From assembly GCA_964384625.1 (NCBI GenBank), contig CAYLNH010000052.1, forward strand, positions 1 through 32,755: a DNA stretch of 32,755 bases, in the 5' to 3' direction. Below are positions 1-8,045 of this stretch, in pieces. The stretch's first letter is position 1; the number at the start of each line of letters is the position of its first letter. Source of the DNA: CAYLNH01 sp964384625. Its GTDB lineage: Bacteria; Verrucomicrobiota; Lentisphaeria; JABSQK01. Under the pieces are notes generated by a model that saw only the letters and a list, made by a program, of their open reading frames with translations, did not search any database and had not been told where the DNA came from. Both the position numbers and the translations under genes were made by a program.

Positions 1-329
1 GCCGTCTCCTTCCCTGATGAACTCATTCACCGGGCCGACGAGCGACCCGGGGTCCAGCGAGTCGCGAACCGGCAACAGACATCGCATACGCCCACAAGTC
101 CGCCGGTGGCTGGACTGGCGAACGTTCCGGCGCTATGGTGCGGCTCTTGCCACAACACGAAGGGATGACCTACAGAACTGACATGCGTCCGGCTGCGTTG
201 CTGTGTTGCGTTCAGGATCCCCTGCCGCAGATCCATGATCCTGAACTCTTCGTCCTGAACGAGGATCCTACTTGAAGGATCAGGAGCTTCAAAGGATGGC
301 AGTTGATCTGGGGGAAGAAACGAGAAAGG
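1..329. other. No confident gene; left edge of window
   Basis: I see no gene I can support here. A minus-strand frame opens at an ATG at 87 and runs off the left edge (MRCLLPVRDSLDPG...), but it has no Shine-Dalgarno sequence. A longer minus-strand frame from 329 to 27 is open and in phase with the stop codon of the next gene (TAG, 330-332). The stretch also contains repeated GTTCAGGA and GGATC words between about 230 and 285, which look more like degenerate simple repeats than coding sequence. Confidence 0.4.
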
Positions 330-665
330 CTACTTGCCGACGCCGTGGACGCGCAACTGCTCGGCCATCGCCTTGAGCTCTTCGCGTTGGGCGGCGATGA
401 CCTTATCCTGGTCGGCAAGCTGCCGGGTCAGCGATGCATTTCTCCCGCTGCTGGTCTTCAGCTTGTCCTGCAGTTGGGCAATCTCATTCTGGAGTTTGGT
501 GATCTTCGCCCGGGCCGGGTTGGCCGCCAGCTCCTGCTCGGTGCGCTTGAGCTCGGCGCGCATTGTGCGGCTTTGCCCGTAGATGCTGACCAGACATCCC
601 ACCATAATGGCAAAGCACACAATGCTCATGAAATGAGCCATCTTCAGTCGTCCGTATCGCTGCAC
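330..665 (-). CDS. Small membrane-anchored coiled-coil protein
   Basis: This is a predicted 111-residue protein of unknown function. After a short basic N terminus it has one hydrophobic segment (about residues 10-29, MAHFMSIVCFAIMVGCLVSI), then a charged, Gln/Glu/Lys-rich helix from about residue 35 to 105 with coiled-coil character. The shape suggests a single-pass membrane protein with a long helix on one side. I chose the GTG at 665 because AGGAGG lies 8 nt upstream; the TTG at 671 is too close to that site, and the ATG at 641 is possible. It lies 65 nt downstream of the sufT-like gene on the same strand, so it may be the last gene of the suf transcript, but a hairpin separates them. The resemblance to FtsL/FtsB-type proteins is only in overall shape. 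Confidence 0.65.
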   Translation of the reverse strand: MQRYGRLKMAHFMSIVCFAIMVGCLVSIYGQSRTMRAELKRTEQELAANPARAKITKLQNEIAQLQDKLKTSSGRNASLTRQLADQDKVIAAQREELKAMAEQLRVHGVGK

Positions 666-690
666 TGTCAAGTCCTCCTGTTTCTTTTTG

Positions 691-720
691 GGAACACGAG
701 TGTATCGTGTATCGTGTTCC
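691..720. repeat. 9-bp inverted repeat between sufT-like and coiled-coil genes
   Basis: GGAACACGA (691-699) and TCGTGTTCC (712-720) are perfectly complementary around a 12-nt spacer that itself repeats GTGTATC. It sits 11 nt past the sufT-like stop codon (gene end at 731). In the direction of suf transcription there is no T-run after it, so it is a weak candidate for a terminator and may instead be a processing or pause hairpin. Confidence 0.45.
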
Positions 721-730
721 GCGTACCCCG

Positions 731-1030
731 TCAGTCCAGCCCCAGCTCAAGCCGGATTTCCTCGGGCATCATGTCCGTGGTCCACGGTGGATCCCAGACG
801 ACTTCGACTTTGACCTGGTCGACGCCGTTGACGTCGCGGGCGGCCTTGGCGACCTGGTCCACCAGCATCGGTCCGTACGGGCAGGCCGGCGACGTCAGCG
901 TCATGTCAACTTCGACGTGGGTGCCGATAACCCGGATGTCGTAAATCAGCCCGAGATCCACCAGGCTCATGTGGATATCCGGGTCTTCAACAACGCGGAT
1001 GGCCTCCATCAGCGTTTCTTTTGTGGGCAT
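731..1030 (-). CDS. sufT: SufT-like DUF59/MIP18 family Fe-S assembly factor
   Basis: This small (99-residue) protein belongs to the DUF59 (MIP18/PaaD) family, whose members help mature Fe-S proteins and often sit at the end of suf operons. Family hallmarks are the N-terminal DPDIHMSLVDLGLIYDI segment (residues 16-32), the TSPACPYGP loop with the conserved cysteine at residue 50, and VVWDPPWTTDMM near residues 78-88. The start at 1030 has AGGAG 8 nt upstream. An ATG at 1054 would add eight residues and overlap the rrf2 stop by four bases (ATGA), so either start is possible. It is the seventh gene of the suf operon. Family membership is clear; the symbol rests on operon context, because PaaD-type proteins share the domain. 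Confidence 0.88.
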   Translation of the reverse strand: MPTKETLMEAIRVVEDPDIHMSLVDLGLIYDIRVIGTHVEVDMTLTSPACPYGPMLVDQVAKAARDVNGVDQVKVEVVWDPPWTTDMMPEEIRLELGLD

Positions 1031-1050
1031 GCTCTGTTCTCCTGTATCGC

Positions 1051-1539
1051 TCATGTCGACTTCGCCTTCTGCCGCTGCTGCGGGATGCGGACGGCGGCAC
1101 GGACGGTCATGCCGGTGATCTGGTCGTTGTCCTCGTCCTCTCTGACGGTCGACAGCGGCATGCTGTAGAGGAAGTCCTGCAGTTGCAGCCGGAACCGGGT
1201 CAGGAGGGATTTTATGTTGCAGCTGCGGATCTGGTCGCACTCGGTATCGCCGTAGCAGACGCAGGTGGCGATCTGGATCGGTCCGTCGAGGGCTTCCATA
1301 ACTTCGCCGATGACGATGTTCGCCAGCGGTCGGGCCAGTCGATAGCCGCCGTGGGCGCCCTGGACGGATCGGAGGAGCCTGGCGCGCTTAAGGGACTGCA
1401 GCACTTTGCCGAGGATCTCCGGCGGGATGTTGTAGTGCTCCGCGATTTCCCGGGCCGCCGCCACGTCGCCTTCCGGCAGCGTTCCCATGTGCAGCAGGGC
1501 CATCAGGCCGTATTCCACTTTGCGCCCGAGCTTCAGCAT
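1051..1539 (-). CDS. Rrf2 family regulator, IscR-like, with cluster-binding cysteines
   Basis: This is a 162-residue Rrf2-type winged-helix regulator. The N-terminal helix-turn-helix follows the family pattern (LKLGRKVEYGLMALLHM, then IPPEILGKVLQSLKRARLL and SVQGAHGGYRLAR). Four cysteines occur at 93, 95, 101 and 107. The C95-x5-C101-x5-C107 spacing equals that of the Fe-S ligands of IscR (C92, C98, C104), so the protein probably senses Fe-S status. The fourth IscR ligand, a histidine three residues after the last cysteine, is lysine here. The ATG at 1539 shares one base with the sufU stop (TAATG), which supports it over an upstream in-frame start. It is unusual in lying near the operon's 3' end rather than first. 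It probably regulates this operon; a candidate site lies at 6966-6988. Confidence 0.9.
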   Translation of the reverse strand: MLKLGRKVEYGLMALLHMGTLPEGDVAAAREIAEHYNIPPEILGKVLQSLKRARLLRSVQGAHGGYRLARPLANIVIGEVMEALDGPIQIATCVCYGDTECDQIRSCNIKSLLTRFRLQLQDFLYSMPLSTVREDEDNDQITGMTVRAAVRIPQQRQKAKST

Positions 1540-1988
1540 TATTCCGTCGAGGCCTCGGTTTTTTCTTCGAGTGCCGCTTTCAGTGTGTGCCACGCCAATG
1601 ACGCGCACTTGACTCGCATCGGGTAGTCACAGACGCCGGAGAGTGCGGCGAGTTTCCCGAGTTCGTCGGGGTCGACTTCCTCCGGACCCTTGCCGGTGAG
1701 CATGCGGTGGACCTTTTCAAAGGTCTCCATGGCTTCAGCGATGGGCTTGCCTTTGAGCGCCTCGGTCATCAGCGACCCGGATGCCTTGGAGATGGCGCAG
1801 CCGAGTCCTTCAAAGCTGATATCGGCAATTCTGTCGCCGTCGACTTTGAGGTAGACCTGCATCTGATCGCCGCACAGCGGGTTGTTGCCCTTGGCCGCAT
1901 GGGTGGCGCAGTCCATTTTGCAGTGGTTGCGCGGGTTCTTGTAGTGGTCCAGGATCATCTCCTGGTAGATGTCTTCGTCGTCACTCAT
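1539..1988 (-). CDS. sufU: SufU-type Fe-S cluster assembly / sulfur acceptor protein
   Basis: This 149-residue member of the SufU/IscU/NifU-N family begins with the typical DIYQEMILDHYKNPRN. The three conserved cysteines are at 39 (PLCGDQ, with Asp41), 64 (GLGCAISKAS) and 128 (RVKCASLAWHTL). The 18-20 residue insertion between the second and third cysteine (about GKGPEEVDPDEL, 100-110) is the feature separating SufU from IscU. In Gram-positive bacteria SufU is a zinc protein that accepts persulfide sulfur from SufS. It overlaps the sufS stop by four bases (ATGA), so translation is probably coupled, and no separate strong Shine-Dalgarno sequence is visible. Nothing looks damaged. Confidence 0.95.
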   Translation of the reverse strand: MSDDEDIYQEMILDHYKNPRNHCKMDCATHAAKGNNPLCGDQMQVYLKVDGDRIADISFEGLGCAISKASGSLMTEALKGKPIAEAMETFEKVHRMLTGKGPEEVDPDELGKLAALSGVCDYPMRVKCASLAWHTLKAALEEKTEASTE

Positions 1989-3241
1989 ATGGCGAATTTC
2001 TCGTTGATTTTCGGCAGCAGCTCGATGAGCAGATCAATCTCCGCCGGGGTGTTGTACATCGCAAAAGAAGCTCTGGCCGTGGCGTTGACGCCAAGGCGCT
2101 GCATCACCGGCTGCGCACAGTGATGACCGGCGCGGATGGCGATGCCGGCTCGGTCCAGTTCATGGGCGATATCGTGCGGGTGCGCGTTCTCGAGTTCGAA
2201 CGAGATCAGGCCGGCTTTGCGGGCGGCCGTGCCGATGATGCGTACGCCGTCGATCAGCTCCATGCGCTCCGTGGCGTAGGCCAGCAGATCATGTTCATAG
2301 GCGCCGACATTGTTCAGGCCGACGCGCTGCAGATATTCGGCGGCGGTTGCCAGGCCGAGAGCGCCGGCGATATGCGGCGTGCCGGCTTCGAACTTGTGCG
2401 GCACTTCGTTGTAAGTGGTCTTCTCGAAGGTGACCTCAGAGATCATGTCGCCGCCGCCCTGGTAAGGCTCCATCTCATCGAGCCACTTGCCCTTGCCGTA
2501 CAGCATGCCGATCCCGGTCGGGCCATACATTTTGTGTCCGGAGATGGCATAGAAATCGCAATCGAGGGCCTGGACGTCCACCGGCATATGGGCGACGGCC
2601 TGGGCGCCGTCAACCAGCACCGGAATGTCCTTGGCGTGCGCCAGCTCAATCAACTCCGCCACGGGGTTGATCGTGCCGAGCGCGTTGGATACGTGCACGA
2701 CACCGAGGAACTTCGTGCGTCCGTTCAGCATCTCCTTGGCCTGGTCCATTTCCAATTCACCCGCGTCGGTCATCGGGATGACTTTCAGGGCGGCGCCGGT
2801 TTTTTGACAGACGATCTGCCAGGGGACGATATTGGAGTGGTGTTCCATGGCCGTGATCAGGATCTCATCGCCGCTGCCGACACGCGGCGCCACGAAGCTG
2901 TGCGCCACCAGATTGATACCTTCCGTGGTGCCCCGGGTATAGATCAACTCGGACGCGTGTGCGGCGTTCAGGAAGTTGGCCAGGATCGTGCGCGACGACT
3001 CATAAGCGACCGTTGCCCGCTCACTCAGGTAGTGGATGCCGCGGTGGATGTTGGCGTTCTCATGCAGGTAGTAGTGGTGCATGCGGTCGATGACCACCTT
3101 CGGCTTCTGCGTCGTGGCGGCGTTGTCGAAGTAGATTAGTGCCTTGCCGCGCCGTACCTGTTCGGAGAGGATCGGGAAATCCGTCCGGATCTTCTCGACG
3201 TCCAATCGCCGGCAGGGGCATTTCGGGTAGAAACAATCCAT
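1985..3241 (-). CDS. sufS: SufS cysteine desulfurase
   Basis: This PLP-dependent class V aminotransferase-fold enzyme takes sulfur from L-cysteine for Fe-S cluster assembly. The 418-residue protein has the PLP lysine in SGHKMYGPTGIG (Lys237), the cofactor-binding TAMEHHSNIVPW and DGAQAVAHMPVD segments, and the catalytic cysteine in RAGHHCAQPVM (Cys375), the SufS (group II) signature. GAGGAG lies 7 nt before the ATG at 3241, which follows the sufD stop by 4 nt, so this start is well supported. The start adds an odd N-terminal MDCFYPKCPCRR with cysteines at 3, 8 and 10 before the normal family beginning (DVEKIRTDFPIL). A start further upstream would lie inside sufD and has no support. Confidence 0.96.
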   Translation of the reverse strand: MDCFYPKCPCRRLDVEKIRTDFPILSEQVRRGKALIYFDNAATTQKPKVVIDRMHHYYLHENANIHRGIHYLSERATVAYESSRTILANFLNAAHASELIYTRGTTEGINLVAHSFVAPRVGSGDEILITAMEHHSNIVPWQIVCQKTGAALKVIPMTDAGELEMDQAKEMLNGRTKFLGVVHVSNALGTINPVAELIELAHAKDIPVLVDGAQAVAHMPVDVQALDCDFYAISGHKMYGPTGIGMLYGKGKWLDEMEPYQGGGDMISEVTFEKTTYNEVPHKFEAGTPHIAGALGLATAAEYLQRVGLNNVGAYEHDLLAYATERMELIDGVRIIGTAARKAGLISFELENAHPHDIAHELDRAGIAIRAGHHCAQPVMQRLGVNATARASFAMYNTPAEIDLLIELLPKINEKFAI

Positions 3242-3245
3242 AGAA

Positions 3246-4544
3246 CTACTCCTCGCTGAAGCGCTGCAGCAGCATATGATCCAGTGCCTCACGCAGTTCG
3301 GGTATCGGCAGTCGGGCGAACGCTTCGGCAGCGAACGCAACCGTCAGGATGCCGCGCGCCGTCTGCAGGTCAATGCCGCGGGTCTGCAGGTAGAACAGTG
3401 CTTCCTCATCGAGTTGACCGACCGTGGCGCCATGCGAACATTTGACGTCATCGGCAAAGATCAGCAATTGCGGTTTGGCGTTCACCCGGGCGTCGTCCGA
3501 CAGCAGCAGGGCGCGATTGGTCTGGAACGAGTCGGTCTTCTGAGCCTCCTGATAGACGTGGATCAGTCCACTGAAGACGCCGCGCGATTTGTCGTCCAGG
3601 ATCCCTTTGTACAACTCGTGACTGGTACAGTTCGGTTTCGTGTGATGAATCACGGAGTGCGTGTCGAGCACCTGCTGGTCAACGCCGAGATAGAGACCGT
3701 TCAGCATACAGTCACTGCCTTCTCCGTCGAGCCAGACCTGGATGTCGTTGCGGCCGATCCGCCCGCCGAGATTCAGGGCGTGCGACAGAAAGCGGCTGTC
3801 GCGGGATTGGCGCACATAGGTGCCGCCCACGTGATACGTCGAGGCCCCCTCGTCCTGCAGCCGGATATGATTTACCGTAGCGCCTGGGCCAACGACGAAC
3901 TCAGCGACTGCATTGACGAAGAACGGATTTCCGTCGTTGCTGGTGAAGCTTTCGATGATGCAGACAGACGCGTTCTCGCCGACGTCCACGGCAAATCGCG
4001 GCTGCACGTGCAGGGGCACGCCGTTGCTGACCCCGCGATGATGAATGTGGATCGCTGTCGGTACTTCGATATTCGGCGCGATGCGCAGAACGAGCGCGTC
4101 GTCGACCAGCGCGGAGTTGAGCGCTGTAAACGGGCTGAGTTCCACGTTTGCGACGCTGCCGAGAACAGCCAGGTCCTCGGCGCCTGCGGCGGTGCCGTTG
4201 GTACCGCCAGCCCGACTCAGACTGACGCCCGTCGGCAGCATGTCCGGCAGACGCGGGTCCGGACTCAGCCGGCCGTTGCGCAGCGTCAGGAAGATTGCGT
4301 TCTCCAGACTCGACCACCACCAGGGCGGCGCCGCGTCCAGCATCGGTTCCGCCGATGCCGGCTGAAACTGTGTCTGGGCGATGGCGCGCACATCCGTGAA
4401 CCGCCAGGGCTCCAGTTTGGTATGCGGGAAGCCGACGTCGCGGAACTGAGTCAGGCCGGCTTCGCGCAGCGCCCGCACTTCCGCCGGGCCGTCGTCGAGG
4501 GCGGCGGCCGCCTGGATGTAGTCCTGTTCGAACGTCGCGTTCAT
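3246..4544 (-). CDS. sufD: SufD, Fe-S scaffold complex subunit
   Basis: SufD pairs with SufB and SufC in the SufBCD scaffold complex. The 432-residue protein has the variable helical N terminus, a beta-helix core, and the strongly conserved C-terminal run KCSHGATVGQLDEEALFYLQ (about residues 360-380) followed by TRGID. The ATG at 4544 has AGGAG 6 nt upstream, inside the end of sufC, and starts one base past the sufC stop. An in-frame start six codons upstream is less well placed. Compared with the SufB encoded here it lacks the conserved cysteine-rich stretch, as is normal for SufD. Confidence 0.94.
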   Translation of the reverse strand: MNATFEQDYIQAAAALDDGPAEVRALREAGLTQFRDVGFPHTKLEPWRFTDVRAIAQTQFQPASAEPMLDAAPPWWWSSLENAIFLTLRNGRLSPDPRLPDMLPTGVSLSRAGGTNGTAAGAEDLAVLGSVANVELSPFTALNSALVDDALVLRIAPNIEVPTAIHIHHRGVSNGVPLHVQPRFAVDVGENASVCIIESFTSNDGNPFFVNAVAEFVVGPGATVNHIRLQDEGASTYHVGGTYVRQSRDSRFLSHALNLGGRIGRNDIQVWLDGEGSDCMLNGLYLGVDQQVLDTHSVIHHTKPNCTSHELYKGILDDKSRGVFSGLIHVYQEAQKTDSFQTNRALLLSDDARVNAKPQLLIFADDVKCSHGATVGQLDEEALFYLQTRGIDLQTARGILTVAFAAEAFARLPIPELREALDHMLLQRFSEE

Positions 4545-4545
4545 C

Positions 4546-5307
<762 letters not shown>

Positions 5308-5322
5308 TTGATCTTTCTCTTC

Positions 5323-5371
5323 AACCAATCCTGCGGACAGGATTGGTTCTAATCGGCAGACAAACTGCCGA
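5323..5371. repeat. Two hairpins in the sufB-sufC intergenic gap
   Basis: The first is a perfect 11-bp inverted repeat, AACCAATCCTG (5323-5333) and CAGGATTGGTT (5338-5348), with a 4-nt loop. The second, TCGGCAG (5353-5359) and CTGCCGA (5365-5371), has a 5-nt loop. Neither is followed by a T-run in the direction of suf transcription, so they look more like RNA-processing or stability hairpins than a terminator. They could uncouple sufB levels from the rest of the operon; that is inference. Confidence 0.6.
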
Positions 5372-5386
5372 AGTTCTGTGCTTCTT

Positions 5387-5414
5387 CCGATTGCCGATTA
5401 CCGATTACCGATTA
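5387..5414. repeat. CCGATTA heptamer tandem repeat overlapping the sufB stop
   Basis: Four tandem copies of a 7-bp unit, CCGATTG followed by three CCGATTA, end exactly on the sufB stop codon (minus-strand TAA is part of the last unit). The same unit in the opposite orientation (TGATCGG/TAATCGG) is found at 11542-11569, so this is an interspersed simple-repeat family rather than a local accident. Confidence 0.7.
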
Positions 5415-6866
5415 CCCGACGCTGCCTTCCAGACTGATGCCGAGCAGCTTGCGGGCTTCCACCGCGAATTCCATCGGCAGTTCCTTCAGGACCTCCTTAC
5501 AGAAACCGTTGACGATCATCGAGACGGCGTCTTCGACGTCGATGCCGCGCTGCTGCAGGTAGAACAACTGGTCGTCGCTGATTTTGGATGTTGTCGCTTC
5601 GTGCTCGACCACACCGGTCGTATTCTGCACTTCGATGTACGGAAAGGTATGGGCGCCGCATTCATTGCCGATCAGCAGAGAGTCGCATTGGGAGTAGTTG
5701 CGCGCGTTCGTCGCTTTCTTGCCGACGCGCACCAGCCCGCGGTAGGAGTTCTCGCTCTTGCCGGCTGAGATGCCTTTCGACACAATCGTACTCTTCGTGT
5801 TCTTGCCCAGGTGTACCATCTTCGTACCGGTATCGGCCTGCTGGTAGTTGTTGGTCAGCGCCACCGAATAGAACTCGCCCACCGTGTTGTCGCCCTTCAG
5901 GACGCAGCTTGGGTACTTCCAGGTAATGGCCGAACCGGTCTCGACCTGCGTCCAGGAGATTTTGGCGTTGTCGCCGTCGCAGCGGCCGCGTTTGGTGACG
6001 AAGTTGTAGATGCCGCCGACGCCGTTTTCATCGCCGGGATACCAGTTCTGCACCGTGGAGTACTTGATCTCCGCATCCTTGTGGGCGAACAACTCGACCA
6101 CCGCAGCATGCAACTGGTTCTCGTCGCGTTGCGGTGCAGTGCAGCCCTCGAGGTAACTTACGTACGCACCTTCATCCGCGATAATCAGTGTGCGCTCAAA
6201 TTGGCCCGTACCTTTGGCGTTGATGCGGAAGTACGTCGACAATTCCATCGGACAGCGTACGCCCTTGGGCACATAACAGAAGGAGCCGTCCGTGAAAACG
6301 GCGGAGTTGAGGGCGGCAAAGAAGTTGTCCTTCTGCGGCACCACCTTGCCCAGGTATTTCTGTACCAGATCCGGGTGCTCTTTCACCGCCTCGGAAAAAC
6401 TGCAGAAGATGACGCCCAATTCGGACAATTTCTCCTTGAATGTTGTCGCGACCGAAACGCTGTCGAAGACGGCATCGACGGCGACGCCGGCCAGCAGCTT
6501 CTGTTCCTCCAGCGGGATGCCCAGTTTATCGTAGGTCTCGACCAGCTTCGGGTCGACCTCCTCCAGGCTCTTCGGGGCGTCCTCCGGTTTCTTCGGGGCG
6601 GCGTAGTAGATGATCGCATTGAAATCGATGGGCGGATGATGCAGGTGCGCCCAGTGCGGTTCCTCGAGGGTCTGCCAGTGACGATAGGCCCCGAGCCGCC
6701 AGTCCAGCAACCACTGCGGCTCCTCTTTCTTGCGTGAGATCAGTGCGATGATGTCCTCGCTCAGCCCGGCCGGCACGGTTTCCTGTTCGATATCCGTGAC
6801 GAACCCCCACTTGTATTCCTGCCGGGTGAGGGCTTCGAGTTCTTTATCTGTTTGTTTCTCAGACAT
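5412..6866 (-). CDS. sufB: SufB, Fe-S scaffold complex subunit
   Basis: SufB is the core scaffold on which the cluster is built, in complex with SufC and SufD. The 484-residue protein has the typical N terminus (QEYKWGFVTDIEQETVPAGL), SFCYVPKGVRCPMELSTYF in the middle, the SYLEGCTAP cysteine motif (about residues 234-242), and a C-terminal NECGAHTFPYIEVQN followed by EHEATTSKISDDQLFYL, all standard for SufB. The ATG at 6866 has AGGA about 10 nt upstream. It is the first gene of the minus-strand suf operon. Its leader contains a strong hairpin (6887-6918) and further upstream a candidate Rrf2 operator, so regulation is likely both at initiation and in the leader. Confidence 0.96.
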   Translation of the reverse strand: MSEKQTDKELEALTRQEYKWGFVTDIEQETVPAGLSEDIIALISRKKEEPQWLLDWRLGAYRHWQTLEEPHWAHLHHPPIDFNAIIYYAAPKKPEDAPKSLEEVDPKLVETYDKLGIPLEEQKLLAGVAVDAVFDSVSVATTFKEKLSELGVIFCSFSEAVKEHPDLVQKYLGKVVPQKDNFFAALNSAVFTDGSFCYVPKGVRCPMELSTYFRINAKGTGQFERTLIIADEGAYVSYLEGCTAPQRDENQLHAAVVELFAHKDAEIKYSTVQNWYPGDENGVGGIYNFVTKRGRCDGDNAKISWTQVETGSAITWKYPSCVLKGDNTVGEFYSVALTNNYQQADTGTKMVHLGKNTKSTIVSKGISAGKSENSYRGLVRVGKKATNARNYSQCDSLLIGNECGAHTFPYIEVQNTTGVVEHEATTSKISDDQLFYLQQRGIDVEDAVSMIVNGFCKEVLKELPMEFAVEARKLLGISLEGSVG

Positions 6867-6886
6867 TTAATCCGTTCCTGAAAAGT

Positions 6887-6918
6887 CCTGTCGGCCCGGA
6901 TCAGGCCGGGCCGACAGG
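6887..6918 (-). promoter_or_regulatory. 13-bp hairpin in the sufB 5' leader
   Basis: CCTGTCGGCCCGG (6887-6899) and CCGGGCCGACAGG (6906-6918) form a perfect 13-bp stem with a 6-nt loop, ending 20 nt before the sufB start. Read on the minus strand the stem is followed by ACTTTT, a weak U-tract, so it could act as a leader terminator/attenuator or as an mRNA-stabilising structure. A smaller CCCAC/GTGGG hairpin lies about 30 nt further upstream. Confidence 0.55.
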
Positions 6919-6965
6919 GTTACCGTAGTCCCACCGTATACACCCACAAGAGTGGGGCTGCAGAA

Positions 6966-6988
6966 AATACGACTTTTTTCGTCCTATT
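6966..6988. promoter_or_regulatory. Candidate IscR/Rrf2-type operator upstream of sufB
   Basis: On the minus strand this reads AATAGGAC, then GAAAAAA, then GTCGTATT: an imperfect palindrome with eight-base arms (one mismatch) and the GAC-N7(A-rich)-GTC core that characterises type 1 IscR sites. The flanking ATA/TAT elements are also present but two bases closer to the core than in E. coli. It lies about 100 nt upstream of sufB, and the operon encodes an IscR-like Rrf2 protein. I see no convincing -35/-10 pair near it. The match is by eye; binding is inferred. Confidence 0.45.
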
Positions 6989-7187
6989 TATTCCGTCGGC
7001 GCTGAGTTGTGATGTCAGACGTGGTGGGAAAAGAGGGATGGCAGGGCCAACGGCGACTTCCGGCAAGCCGAGCAGATCGAGGGAATCGACCGCTTCGTAT
7101 GATTCGGATCGATCAATTCAGCTGATTCGATCGAGAAAACGCCGGGTCCATGTTGCCGCCTGCCGCGTCTCTGGCTACAGTCCATGC

Positions 7188-7616
7188 ATGCGTTTGCCGC
7201 CCCATACCGCAGCTCTTCTCTTCGGCCTGTGTGCTCTGTCATTCGCCGCCGACGAATCACGACTGACTGTCGATGCCATTGACGGGCCGCAGAAGGCGCT
7301 GCATGCCTTCGCCTACTCACGCGGCAAGCAGGTCATCATGCGCAAGTACATCTTCAGCGGTTTCCGCCGGTTTGAGTTGATCCATGCCGGCCGGGTTGTA
7401 GCGGTCGTTGAAACGGGCAGAGCGGGGAACCGCTGCACCACGGCGCCGAAGCAGTCTGTACAGGTCGTCCTGATTGGCGCCGGTAAAGACCTGACGTTCA
7501 ATCGCGTCGAGATCCATCGGGGGAGAACCATCGTGGAAGCATACGACGTGGACGAGCGCCGGAACCTCATCCCGGTGGCCGCAGCCGAGTATCGGTTGTT
7601 GAACAAGCCGAAATGA
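7188..7616 (+). CDS. Small secreted protein of unknown function
   Basis: This 142-residue protein has a clear Sec-type signal peptide, MRLPPHTAALLFGLCALSFA, with likely cleavage after SFA (residue 20). The mature part is beta-rich and basic (SRGKQVIMRKYIFSGFRRFEL...), with two cysteines, if the signal peptide cysteine is counted. I do not recognise a family. The ATG at 7188 begins the signal peptide; an in-frame start 50 codons upstream gives a low-complexity, Arg/Ser-rich extension that does not look coded. No good Shine-Dalgarno sequence is visible, which lowers confidence. It is divergent from the suf operon and separated from the next gene by 429 nt. Confidence 0.6.
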   Translation: MRLPPHTAALLFGLCALSFAADESRLTVDAIDGPQKALHAFAYSRGKQVIMRKYIFSGFRRFELIHAGRVVAVVETGRAGNRCTTAPKQSVQVVLIGAGKDLTFNRVEIHRGRTIVEAYDVDERRNLIPVAAAEYRLLNKPK

Positions 7617-8045
7617 TCCTGCCCGATTTTGTTCGCGGTCTGCCACCGGGGGCAGGGCGGGGGCGGGCGGCGCACGATTTTTTCACGTGATGCTTGGAGT
7701 CATTCCAACAACTGTCGACTCCGGGCACTTGTCCCGAACGGCACTTCGTTCAGAACCTCCCGGACATGCGAGTGTGCATACTCCCAAACCTGTTTGCGCC
7801 ATTCGGCACCTGTTTCGGGACCTTCGTTGCTTTCTCTTCAGGCAATGCATTGCCGTCGTCGGCCGTGCCACGGCTGCCGGGACAATGTCCCGGCAGCAAT
7901 GTATATCCATTTCTTCATCGACCCTCAGGCGGCAATGCGCGCGGTATTCCTGCAACCGGTCGAAATACCCCTCTGGCGCTGCGCCTGAATGCGGACGTGT
8001 TGATCTTTCCGGCGGGAATGGTCTGTTTGTGCAGGAGGTCATTCC
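7617..8045. other. Intergenic region with palindromes; possible decayed gene
   Basis: No intact gene is supported. A perfect 14-bp palindrome GGCAATGCATTGCC lies at 7841-7854, and a hairpin with 11-bp arms, GCTGCCGGGAC (7873-7883) and GTCCCGGCAGC (7887-7897), at 7873-7897. On the minus strand a short frame reads protein-like (WRKQVWEYAHSHVREVL) and ends at a stop near 7697; another frame carries more plausible sequence (YFDRLQEYRAHCRLRVDEEM) on the other side of the palindromes. This could be a small gene broken by repeat insertion, but I cannot name the family. The ribosome binding site of the next gene (GGAGG) is at the right end. Confidence 0.4.

Noticed and set aside
5323..5348. Terminator between sufB and sufC
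   Set aside because: The hairpin is perfect, but no T-run follows on the minus strand, and sufC-sufT would be left without a visible promoter.
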